Source: Emergomyces orientalis (lineage: Eukaryota; Ascomycota; Eurotiomycetes; Onygenales; Ajellomycetaceae). From it: DNA of 64,000 bases. A program made the translations under genes and the position numbers. Shown one piece after another: positions 10,330 through 20,674 of this stretch (position 1 is its first letter; each line of letters opens with the position of its first letter). The stretch covers positions 124,001-188,000 of the forward strand of contig MOWL01000023.1 of NCBI GenBank assembly GCA_002110485.1. The letters run 5' to 3'. Under the pieces are notes generated by a model. It saw only the letters and a program-made list of their open reading frames with translations, did not search any database and was not told the origin of the DNA.

Positions 10330-13300
10330 TTAGCGAATCTGAGCGCTAATATCAGTTAAACCAAGCATTTGTACGAATTCGGCGTGTTTTTGACCTCCAA
10401 GAGGCTTGGTCATTCCGTCGGCAATCATCGAATTGGTATCCACCCATTGGATAGCTAGTCGCCCGGCGGCTACTTGCTCACGGAGCCAGTGGTTATGGAT
10501 GTCAACATGACGTAGCTTGGTTGCTAATTGAGGTGCTGCGGCGGTTAGGAGACGGATAGTCTGCCGATTATCATTATGAATGACGAGCTGGCACTGTGTA
10601 TTCAAACCAAGCTGTTTGAAGACTCGATCCCACCATATAGCCTCTTTTGCTGCAGTGGATAGAGCAAGAAGTTCAGATTCTGTAGAGGACGTGCTCACAG
10701 ATCGTTGTTTGGATGACTTCCAATCAATCACTCCTCCAAATAAGGAGAATATCATGCCGTGGGTACTCCGGCGTGTAGTCGGGTCATCAGCGAATGCTGC
10801 ATCCGCGTGGATGATGAAATCTGGGGTAGACGAGTTAGGCGCGGGAGCTGCGTATTCAATCGCCAGATGGCGCGTTTGATTAGCGAATGCAATTACTTGG
10901 TCAATTAGATCACGGTGTTGAGGGCCCGGATTCTTCATAAAATCAGCTAGGGCGCTAGCGGCGTATGCGAGATCCGGCCTCGTTCCGACGGCAGGGTAGA
11001 TTAGTGATCCCATTCGGCATTGGTAGGCGTGGATCTCTTGTGGGGATGCCACACCATCGTATGGGCGTAGGTCTTCCTTAGGCAATGGCATTTGATAGCG
11101 AGTTAGACGTTCTAGGTTAAATTTAACGGCTATTTTAGCCGTATAGCTGTCCTGGCATAACCAGAGCTTGTGTTCGTGGCGGTCTTGAAGGATACGAATC
11201 CCGAGGAACCAGTTCAAATTTCCCATATCTCGTAGGTTGTACGCGGATGTGAGATTTTGTTTGAAATGTTCAAACTCTGCACGGTGATCTCTATGATACA
11301 GAACCACAATATCATCAACATAGAAGAACACTGTAAGCTTTTCACTAGTGTAGAGACATGGCTCCTCACTAATTGAATGTAAACCTAGCTTTCGAAGCTG
11401 GGATCCGAGCTCGTTATTCCATAAAAGAGGGGACTCAGGTAATCCGTATAGAGCTCTCTTTAGAAGAAGATATCGGCCAGGGCAGCTATATCCTTGAGCT
11501 GGCATGACATAAACAGTGTGCTTGATTCGGGCGTTTAAGAAGGCGTTAACGGCGTCAAATTGATGTGCTTCAAAATCAAATGCTGCAGTGATTGCCATGA
11601 GAACACGGAAGACTTTCATTGCTAAAGTGGATGAATAGGTCTCTGATACTTCATTATATGAGAGATCACCTCTGACAACTAATCTTGCTTTGAATTTGAC
11701 TAGATAACCATCTGTATCAAATTTGTAGGTGTATATCCATATCATGGGTAGGGCTTGGACTTTGGATTGAGAAGGGATTTCAACCTCCTGCCAGCATTGA
11801 CATGCTTCAAGAGCTTTATACTCAAGGTCCGCGGCTATTCGCCATTCTCTGGCGTAGGGGTGTTTCATAGCCGCGTTCCAACCACGTGGTGGCGGGGGCA
11901 GCGTATCCCTATGGATCTTAGGCAGGTCTGGAGGTTTCAATGATGTGGGTTCGGTTGATATGCCGTTCGCGAACGCAGTGTAAAAAGCAGTATATGACTC
12001 TGCACTTGTGGTATATGCAAAGGCTCAGTCCTTGTTCGGCTTCTGTTTTCTTTTATCACTGACTATGTTAGAAGGTGAGATTTGACTGTGTATTTCACGT
12101 CTTGAAGCATTTTGAATGGTAAGATTCTGTAGTGAGCTATCAAGTGATTCCATTAATTGGTTTGATGAATCATCAATCGCGGGGAATTCACTAGTTGGAG
12201 TTTCCATGATCTTGGACGAGATCTCGGCTTCGGGAAAGCTGCCAGGTGTTGGCATATCATGGCCATTCGGGCTAATTATAGGCACACTAGGCGGCGGAGG
12301 TGTTGGCTCCGGCGTGAGAGGCTCTTCGGGCGTTGAATCCTCCGTGGGCGGATCGGCAGATTTTGCTGTGGGTGGCCCGTGCTCTGAAACCCCTGCGGGT
12401 TTTTGAACCGCTGGTGTCATATAGGATAGTGAATCCTCGATTTCTCCAACCTTTTCCTCATCCGTTTCGTTAGCTATCCTGAGCTGAATCCCATTAGTAG
12501 TGGGTATAATAGACTCTAGTACATCCTCATCCGGCAGATTTAGAGGGTCAAAGAAGGTATTTTCATCAAATAGAACATCACGAGATTCAACAATCTCATT
12601 TGACTGTGGGAGCCAGATTCGGAAAATGTTAGTTGAAGAGTAGTCAATTAAGAATCCAATCTTAGCTCTCACGGCAAGCTTCAACATTTTTGGCATCTTT
12701 TTATTTAGTACATATGCCTTGCACCCATATGCCCGTAGATGTGAGAGTTCTGAACTTTTAATGATATCAGCATCTTGCGTATATTCAACTAGGACTCGGT
12801 TCGGGGACTTCCAGTTTAATGCCCGTGTGGGCGTTCGATTTAGTAGGTATGCCGCTGCCTCAGCAATCTCGGGCCAGAGGTTATGTGGGAATCTAGCTGC
12901 TATTCGCAATGTTCGTGTGGCTTTAATAATCATACCCCCTGAGCGTTCTGCGAGCCCGTTCTGCTCTGGCGTATAGGGTGCTGAACGCTCTACAAGGATT
13001 CCTTCATCACAGACCCATTGCTCAAACATGGAGGATAGAGATTTTTCCCCATCTGTGTGAAGTTTGAGAACATCTATACTCATCTGTTTCTTGATTATAA
13101 GAATAGTATTCTTTATAAATTCAAAGGATTCAGATTTCTTTTTCATGCATCCAATTCTATGAAGGTGGGTGTACAGATCGTAGAGATGTGCAATATATTT
13201 GAGACCATTGTAGGATTTCTCAATGTGGATTATATCAAAATGTAGGATTTCGAATGGGCGGCTCCCGCGGCTCATCGGTCTTCGGGACACAATGCTATGC

Positions 13301-15021
13301 ATCTTGCCGAGCCTGCAGGCTTCACAGTCTGCCGTTTTCGGCCCGTTAGCGAGCTTGGTTCCAGTGATCTCTATCGGGAGGTGTTCAAGAACTTCCGGGC
13401 CAGCGTGTGCCAGGCGTGTATGCCATAGGTTAGTAGTGGCTGGGATCGGTGGCCTGGGTAGTGCAGATCGTACTGCGAATGCTGTGTCTTTGATATTCAG
13501 ACTATTCTTGATAATAGGGTTATACTCGAGGACGTATTTCTCATGGACATAGGTTAAATTGAATTTAGCAACCCATTCACTGTTGACTATAGTAAGATTG
13601 AGTTCATCAATCCCTAGACCTTTCTTTTTGAAGAAAGGGGAGGCAGCGATATTTGTATGAAAGTTAGAGATGTATGCCACATTAAGTAGAAGTATGCGTT
13701 TTACCCCCTTAGATGAATTGACATTGATCCATACATTGCCTGTGCCCTGTATAGCCACCTTTGTGTTGCCTGCATATAGAAATGATTTCTTGACCTCTTC
13801 GAAGTTCTCAAAACGGCTCAAATTGTTGCACACATGTTTATTAGCCCCAGTATCGTATATGAAGCTATTTTGTAGTGGATACTGATAGCTTCCACCATGT
13901 TCCATTGTAAAAGCAGTTGTTGCAAGAGCAGTATGCTCCTCTGATTCTGAATCATTCTCTGAGGTTTCAAATGCTGCTGCTACAGCAGAGGGTTGATCTC
14001 TGCTTGCTTTAGCAAGCACATTCTTCACTACTCTTTTTGTTTGAGGGTTTTTTAACAATTGCTTCACCTTTGCCGCGGTCTCAGGGTTCGGTGTCCATCC
14101 AGCTGGGTGTTTATCAGGGTTCAAATACCAACATTCAGTGAATCGGTGACGTATTCCGCATATGCAGGGACGGCTTATCGATGGTTGATCTGAGGGTTTG
14201 GCGGGTGTAGTGGCTTTTTCAGCAGAATTCTCGGAGGCATTCTCAGAGGCAGCATTAGTCGTACGATCTTGATATGCCGCGAATATAGCATTCTGCTTAG
14301 TTGACTTTGATCTATCTTCTACTACTCGCATTCTGCAGTGAGATCTAAAGAGATTGATCATTTCGCGGATTGAGAATGGATTCTTGCCGGTGATTAGAGT
14401 ATTCTCCAGCTCCTGGCGGCGGAAATCGGTGAATTCTGGGTGAACCGCCTGCACAGCGTTTAAGAATCTATATAGGTTGCCACGTTCACTAGTGAACCCA
14501 TCAACCTTATATTGAAGGACTAGATTGAGGCAGTTCTCCCATTCCAGTAGTCAATCAGATGGTGTTCTTTTTCGTACTTCTGAAGGCTTTGATAGCTTCA
14601 AAAATTGGTTCGTAAGCTCTACTTCTCGCTGGCGAGTAGTAGGAGTAATGTAATCTTTCAATTCCTTCAAGATTTTCCGTGGATTTACTTCTTTGGACAA
14701 GAAGAGTCGGATATTCGGGTCTATACTGCCCATTATATGGGTGTACAATTCCCTTGCACTTTTGAGATAGACATTATACTCAGCAACATGTTCTTTATGT
14801 AGAAACAGATGTGATTGACTGGCATGTGCCATCTCAGGTGTGTCATATCCTTCTGGCACCTCATAGCAAGGAGGCTTTGAAGGGGGAGGAATCTCTTCAG
14901 TGTCGAGATCAATATATTCATTAAAACCAAGAGCATATGCTTTGGCTTGAACTCCATCATACCATAGGTTCCAATCCTTCTCGGATGCGAGGATGATCTT
15001 CTTATTGGCCATAGTAGTCAT
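10330..15021 (-). pseudogene. Copia-1 gag-pol polyprotein with two TGA stops
   Basis: One frame runs from the ATG at 15021 to the stop at 10330, about 1,560 codons, interrupted only by TGA at 14551-14553 and 12025-12027. Both sit where tryptophan fits. Gag occupies the first 155 codons and beyond, then a CCHC-like knuckle (CICGIRHRFTECW), a protease with YDTGANKHV, an integrase with HTRLAHAG...CEACRLGK and a catalytic core (LHFDIIHI, LHTDGEKS, PEQNGLAERS). Next comes a proline-rich linker, then reverse transcriptase (FDAVNAFLNA; active-site YVDDIVVL) and RNase H (HADAAFADDP, STESELLALS, IHNDNRQT). All catalytic motifs remain, so the copy could supply partial activities or be mobilised in trans. 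The in-frame TGAs argue against autonomous activity. Confidence 0.9.
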
Positions 15022-15205
15022 CGTGTGTTCAATGAGCGTGTAGTAGGCGTTTATATAGAAGCGTAGTAAGATTGGTCTGTAGAGTAGTGGTAGTCTGTTT
15101 GAGAGTTTTAACCGCAGATTTTTCTTCGGCGAAGTTGATTTGAATGTATTCAGAAAATCTCATATAAAAATAGGAATGTATTCCTAATTGTATTTGAATT
15201 GGGTT

Positions 15206-15234
15206 GGCACAGTAGTTGCACCCGGGCTCATAAC
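15206..15234 (-). promoter_or_regulatory. Copia-1 primer-binding site, half tRNA-iMet type
   Basis: On the plus strand GGGCTCATAAC and the preceding GGCACAG...GC segment resemble the 5' half of eukaryotic initiator tRNA-Met up to the anticodon loop (CAT). On the element's sense strand this is the complement, immediately inside the 5' LTR. The Drosophila copia element is known to use such a tRNA-iMet fragment. Confidence 0.65.
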
Positions 15235-15564
15235 TATGAGAGATTTTTAAATGGTAGAATGTTCGCGTATGAATGAAAAAGTGAAGTTAAAATTGAATTT
15301 TTGGGCTCCCCCCTCCTCCATATCTACAGGTTTTCCACGGCTTTTTATAACCATGAATCTCTCGCTAGCTATATTACAAAATATGCCCATATAGGGGCAT
15401 GTTACATACAATAATCAATAGTCTGTCATATACCAAATGAAATATCCAAATTAGGTGGAAACTAGGAGAAAAATAACGATAGTAGATGGAGTGGCGTATT
15501 TGGTGGAGATTTGAATGGTTCGATGCATCCGTTTGGCGCTTGATTAATAATCAGGTGTTTGACA
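15235..15564 (-). repeat. Copia-1 5' LTR, 330 bp
   Basis: This is the full-length partner of 10014-10263. It contains the 80-bp segment (about 15393-15472) that the other LTR lacks. Confidence 0.9.
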
Positions 15565-15569
15565 CTTTC

Positions 15570-17684
15570 CTTGCTGAGGCTCCTTGAGAACATTTAAAAT
15601 TTTCAACTATAAGCAGATTCTGCTTTAAGCTTTAATTTAGGCTGGATCACTTTTCAAAACAGACAAAGACTCTGCATAGTAATTTTCTCTACTTCATTGT
15701 AATTTACAATAAACAAATTTTCATCTATTCACTCCTATTCTTGAGTTTTTCTTGTATAATTCTCTTCTTTTCTCTGAACTTCAGATATTTTGTGTAGCTC
15801 TCACATATTGTTCAGAATGAAGAAGAATAATGCTTTTTCTGTTACTGTAAAAGTGTGTCTTTCTGAGACTCTATCAGATATGGCACTCACTATATCTTTG
15901 TCTGATGGTGGAAAGTGGCTGCTTGAAGCATCAGACTTGTTAAAATTAATTGTAAAGTACTGATTATCTTCATGAATGAGAAAATAGACATCTTTGCAGT
16001 GACAGTCATTGAAGTAGCTGCACAGTATATATTGAAGTGTGTCTTTTCATCAATAACACATCTGCATGAGACTACTGTGTGCAGTTCATGGCTTCTTGAC
16101 ATGCTTTTAGTTTGATGATTGCATAATGTAGGATTTGATTTCAATGAAGTTGAGAATCTGAGACTTGAGAGTTATCTCTTGACATTATAGAAAGAGATCT
16201 CAATTTATAGCTATGAGTGAGTGTTGTCTAGAAATATGATGATCTGTCTTTATTAAGTCAAAAGTTGCTTTTTAAAAGTGTACTTCTGTTGAATGTCATT
16301 TCAAGTGATCAGTCATTTTGCTGCAGCACTTGCATGCTTGGACCATGATTTGTGATCTGAAACTGTGGCCCACATCATTTGACTCACTATAATAAGTCTT
16401 GCCTCAAGACCTTCTCAATGATTGATGGCGCTCAATTTTCGCGATTTCAGGGAAAGGTAAGTATGGTAGCGGCATTAGAAATGATGTGAGAAGAACATTC
16501 ATCATAAATTAATATCAAAACAGATAAAAGAAACACTGGAAGTCAACATTCAAATGTGATGGGTGCCAGCTCACTGTGACATCTTCCAGAATAAAGTCGC
16601 CGACCAGATTGCAAAACGGTCAATCAGCTCACACCCGATGCATCATTTTCAGAAACCAGTACCCCCCGTGGCTTGCAAAAAAAAAAAAAAAACAGCTTGC
16701 AAGAAAAGCAGCAGAATATAGAGAACAAAGAGATTGCACAGAGCAGGTGAATGCAAGATGTAAAGTCTATTGAATAGAATTTCCATTAGTGTAACTATAC
16801 AATATTGTTGTTTTTGGGTTTAATTTGTCAATTTGCCTGTTTTATTTGTTTGCTGTGTCTTCTGTATCTCTCATTTGATTTTGTTGTCTTTCATATTTCA
16901 TTCTGGCCCAGAAGCACTATTGAGATTCACATTTCAGCCTGAGGTCTATCTTCTCTACAACTATGGTTTGGTATTTTCTTTGTTTGTGTTCATTTATTGA
17001 TCTAAGCGAAACGGGCATGAGATGTGAAGAAGCTGCTGAACTGGGGAATGTTGCATTGATGGCATGGGCCAATGCAAAAGTGCTCCTGGCCACCACCCCC
17101 ATGCCAACATGGGCTCTCGTCCAGCGAATATCAGCCAGTCAACTCATTCAGCCCCCTTTTTTCCCCCTGGCCATGCGTCAGGAAGTCGAATCGACAAACC
17201 GCTAAGCCCGGGGACAAGGAGCATGGGGGTGGCATGCACGAGGACGGCCGAACTTAACCCAACCCTGTGTGCCAGTCAAAAAGTGCGCCTGTTGGTGATT
17301 TTGCTTAGAACTGAGACATCCATGAGCTCGAGCACAGAGGCGAAGCCATGAAGCAATATCTGAGACATGACCTGCATCAAGGCTTATCATTTTGTGATAC
17401 ACACCCCCACGAGTGCGGTTTGGCAATCCTATAGAGGCTTTGTACATGAAAGCAAAATGAAGGAAAATCCAAAATGCAGCTCATTCTTTGGCTCTATCAT
17501 TCATGCTGGCTTCTCCAAATGGCGCAGCAAGGTGGGCGTCAGATCAAGATATATATATATATATATATCTTGGGCTCTCATCCAGCCAAAATCGACCAGT
17601 TGAAAAGGATCCCCCCCCCCGCCCCGACCCTCCTATGCCTCCGGTAAGGGTTTAATGATACCCTATCTCCATCCTTCTACATAG
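15570..17684. other. AT-rich decayed DNA without a supportable gene
   Basis: Most of it looks like old, mutated transposon sequence. The part near 15640-15760 resembles the stretch at 27545-27660 (shared CATT(A/G)TAATTTA(T/C)AATAAA motif), so a dispersed repeat is likely. There is an A-run at 16677-16692. A short GGGCTCTC(G/A)TCCAGC motif occurs near 17110 and again near 17571, and an (AT)n run lies at 17549-17568. Open frames here are short and give no domain. Confidence 0.4.
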
Positions 17685-18088
17685 ATTTCTCATCTAAGAC
17701 TGCAGCCCCCCTTAACGTCCCGCCCGAGCGGCTGTCTGTTGACAGGATCTCAAATAACTGGCCTCAGCCTTCTGGTGGTATTGAACCTGACAGCAGAGAC
17801 AATATCTCGGAATCTGGTGCTCCGACAGAACTGTTGGCCCATGATGAATTGGAGAATCTTCCCTATTGGTATGAGGCGCAGCAGGTTGAAAAGAGCCTTA
17901 AGATTTGTCATGTCAGAGATAAAGTATGGTGAAATAATAAATATGCTCACTGTGTGTTTTATGTGGCGGAAACATATCTCCCAGACAACTGGCTCCCTGA
18001 AAATGCGAGGCTCCAGCTGCGGAAGCAGAAGGAGAAACAAAAGAGAAGCAAGAAGAAGAAGCAACAAAGAGAAAAGAAGATGCAATGA
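17685..18088 (+). pseudogene. Unknown gene fragment with one in-frame TGA
   Basis: A 3' splice site (TACATAG, 17678-17684) after a possible intron with a GTAAGG donor (17643) leads into a frame that stays open to TGA at 18086-18088, except for one TGA at 17933-17935 right after a TGG. It contains HDELENLPYWYEAQQVEK, YAHCVFYVAETYLPDNWLP and a highly basic C-terminus rich in KQK/KKKK, like a nuclear or nucleolar tail. The family was not recognised. The first exon was not found. I treat it as the 3' end of a decayed gene. Confidence 0.4.
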
Positions 18089-18479
18089 AAGAATCATCTG
18101 AGCACATTACACTCTTGACCACCAACACGCAATTAATGGAGGATGGGATGTCAACCCGCTTATTTTTTATTTGATATTATAATACACAGTCATTCATCCA
18201 TCTGCCTTCTCTTGCATAAATTAAGTGATACTGAAGCAGTGACTAGTATAGTCGAGTCAACCTGTTGCTCCACGTCTTGCCCATCTGCCGGGAACGCCCT
18301 AATATGGTTCCCCCCGGGAGTCTGTGAAGTGGTGGCCCACGGCCATAACTATAGCTCCCCTATGGGAGTTAGGGAATTGGGAGAATGCTGGTGAAGGCGA
18401 ACCCTCGGGGAGTGTCGCAATCTTCCACAAAAAGGCAATAATGATGGAACCCCTTGCGGTTTCAGCATCCCTGGGGAAG
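18089..18479. other. Gene-free stretch
   Basis: No gene was recognised. From about 18290 on, the sequence begins to resemble the minisatellite units that follow. Confidence 0.4.
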
Positions 18480-18960
18480 CCAGCTCCTTGGGAGAAGTGA
18501 GTTCCATGCGCTGTTGGCATCCTGGGGGAAGTGAGTTTTTTGGGGCAGTGAGCTCCTTGGGGAATGCCAGAATTTTGATAAAAAGACAACAAAAAATAGA
18601 AACCCATTCGGTGTCAGCAATCCTTGGGGCAGTGAGCTCTTTGTCGAGTGCCAGAATTTCGAGTGAAAATGCAACAAAGGTGGAATTCCATGTGGTGTCA
18701 GTATCTCTGCGGAAGTGAGCCCCTTAGGGAATGCCACAATTTTGAGCTAATAGCCACCATAGTAAAATCCCCTGAGGGGCGCCATAACTTCAGTAGGAAG
18801 GCCACAAAATTAAAAGTCCGTAAGGAGCCAACACCCATCAGGGGATGGCACCATGCTGAGTGAAAAAGCCACAGAAAAGATGCCATGGGGGATGTCATAT
18901 TTTTTAAGTGAACGGCCACAGATAATGACAGTCCTTGAGGTGGAAAGACCAACTTGAAAT
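18480..18960 (+). repeat. Degenerate minisatellite, about 83-bp period
   Basis: A recurring block GTGAGC(T/C)CCTT.GGGAATGCCAGAATTTTGA is anchored at 18549, 18632 and 18715, exactly 83 bases apart. Related words (CCACA-AA, CCATG-GGTGTCAG, CCTTGGGG) recur outside these units from about 18480 to 18940. The copies are diverged and show no coding frame that survives between them. Confidence 0.6.
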
Positions 18961-19258
18961 CTTATCGATTCTTGGAATTTTAGGGTTCAGCAAGCACCAT
19001 ACAGTTGCTTGCGAAACTGGCGCAACATCATGAATCTTAGCTTATATCTCAAGCCTTGATCTGAAACACACTAAAGGCGCCTCTGGAGAGATTATCCGAG
19101 ACGCTGGGCGGTATTTCATGGTATGGAATATTCTCGTGACTCTAAATATTTTACACGTCATGTATCTGGGATACAAGCTCGCCCTTAGTCCCATGCACCA
19201 AGCCCGCAATTGAGTTCCCACGGAGATCCATGGCAGAGTATCCTCACACTAAAAAACA

Positions 19259-20236
19259 ATGGCTCCTAATCTCGCTTCATCTACTCTGGAGTTTATCCAT
19301 GACATGATAATAAGTAATGAACTTACTCAAACACAGATAGCTGAGGCCGCCGGCTGCCATCCAAGTACTATTAGCAGACATGTTTCCAACATGAACCTGT
19401 TTGGGGGAATCAAGGCACCTTCAAATAAGGGTGGACGCCCACGGAATCTCACACCATTTATGATGAAAGCCCTTTGTGACCATCTCCTCGAAAAGCCCCA
19501 TCTATACCTTGATGAGATGGCAGTATTTCTGTGGGATGAGTTTCAGGTAGAAGTATCAACGTGCAGCATTAGTCGAGCCCTCAAAAACGAAGGTTGGTCT
19601 AAAAAGAAAGCCAAAAACAGGGCACGAGAGCAAAACGCAGACTTGCGTGATGCTTATTTGCATTTTATTTCGGACTTTTCTTCCTATCATATGGTCTACG
19701 TGGATGAATCTGGGTGTGATAAGCGAATAGGCCTCAGAAGAACAGGCTGGTCTCCTCTTGGTATGGCACCGTCCCAGGTGACCAAGTTTCATCGCGACCA
19801 GCGGTACCAGATACTCCCAGCATATGCTCAAGACGGGGTTGTACTCTCACGTGTTTTTCAGGGTTCTACCGACGCCTCTGTCTTTGAAGAATTTATTGAG
19901 GAGCTGCTTCACCACTGCGGGACATGGCCTGAACCGAAATCTGTTCTTGTTATGGATAATGCCTCTTTTCATCACACTGAGAGGCTAGAGCAAATGTGCG
20001 TTCAGGCGGGGGTTAAATTGGTACATTTGCCTCCGTACTCGCCCGATCTGAACCCCATCGAGGAGCTCTTTGCCGAGTTAAAGGCCTTTATAAAACGGCA
20101 TTGGCAATCGTACGAAGACAACCTTGACCAAGGGTTTGGCTCTTTTCTTGAGTGGTGTGTTGAAACCGTGGGTGCAAGAAAGCAAAGCGCGAAAGGGCAT
20201 TTTCGAAATGCCGGCTTGTCGATCGAAGAGCTATAA
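19259..20236 (+). CDS. Tc1/mariner-family transposase, intact, 325 aa
   Basis: This is an uninterrupted 325-residue transposase. Residues about 20-45 form a helix-turn-helix (LTQTQIAEAAGCHPSTISRH), and a basic GRPR linker with a second DNA-binding region follows. The catalytic triad is VYVDES (D near 148), VLVMDNASFHH (D near 229) and DLNPIEE, with 34 residues between the second D and the E, that is DD34E as in Tc1. Flanking 298 bases upstream and about 440 downstream were searched by eye for terminal inverted repeats and TA duplications without success. The copy may therefore have lost its ends or be domesticated. Unlike most elements in this window it has no premature stop, so it is young or selected. 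It lies directly upstream of the NLR gene. Confidence 0.85.
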   Translation: MAPNLASSTLEFIHDMIISNELTQTQIAEAAGCHPSTISRHVSNMNLFGGIKAPSNKGGRPRNLTPFMMKALCDHLLEKPHLYLDEMAVFLWDEFQVEVSTCSISRALKNEGWSKKKAKNRAREQNADLRDAYLHFISDFSSYHMVYVDESGCDKRIGLRRTGWSPLGMAPSQVTKFHRDQRYQILPAYAQDGVVLSRVFQGSTDASVFEEFIEELLHHCGTWPEPKSVLVMDNASFHHTERLEQMCVQAGVKLVHLPPYSPDLNPIEELFAELKAFIKRHWQSYEDNLDQGFGSFLEWCVETVGARKQSAKGHFRNAGLSIEEL

Positions 20237-20674
20237 TGCATATATGAGATGTAAGCTGAAATGTCCATGTCTAGGTCGATATGCTTAAGGCTAAAACTGC
20301 TCACGCATCTTTCCAGATTTTATAAACGTAGGCAACCCCCGTCGCGGGCCGCAAGAGATTGCTGAGAAGGCCGGTCGATTGTGGTGTATGGAGCTGAACT
20401 GCATGCAAGGAATACCGCTACATTGTACTAGTCATATATGAATGTGGATGAAAGTATTTACAGTATGGATTTAATGCCTCTATTTTGATCAAAGCATAAA
20501 GTTTTCAAGACCTGGTGGGAAGAGGCCGCCAAGATGTCGTTCAACAAGCTTTGCCTAATATGGCTAAGCTACTCAACTTATGGCCACAAATGTCAAGTCA
20601 ATAAGGTTCTAACCTTCTTTCAACCTCCAACCCCACCTGTTACCCCACTTCAAGAAATAATACTCTCAGTCATC
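20237..20674. other. Intergenic, NLR promoter region
   Basis: No other feature was recognised. An alternative NLR start at 20534 lies here, but its predicted extension (cysteine- and leucine-rich, then proline-rich) looks less protein-like. Confidence 0.4.

Larger units (their letters stand above)
10009..15569 (-). mobile_element. Ty1/Copia LTR retrotransposon (Copia-1), nearly complete
   Basis: The element spans two LTRs (10014-10263 and 15235-15564) flanked by the same 5-bp target duplication CTTTC (10009-10013 and 15565-15569). It is transcribed on the minus strand. The domain order in the polyprotein (gag zinc knuckle, protease, integrase, reverse transcriptase, RNase H) is that of Copia. 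A primer site matching initiator tRNA-Met follows the 5' LTR and a polypurine tract precedes the 3' LTR. The LTRs differ by about two point changes plus one 80-bp block missing from the 3' copy, so the insertion is fairly recent. Two TGA codons break an otherwise open gag-pol frame. Confidence 0.9.
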
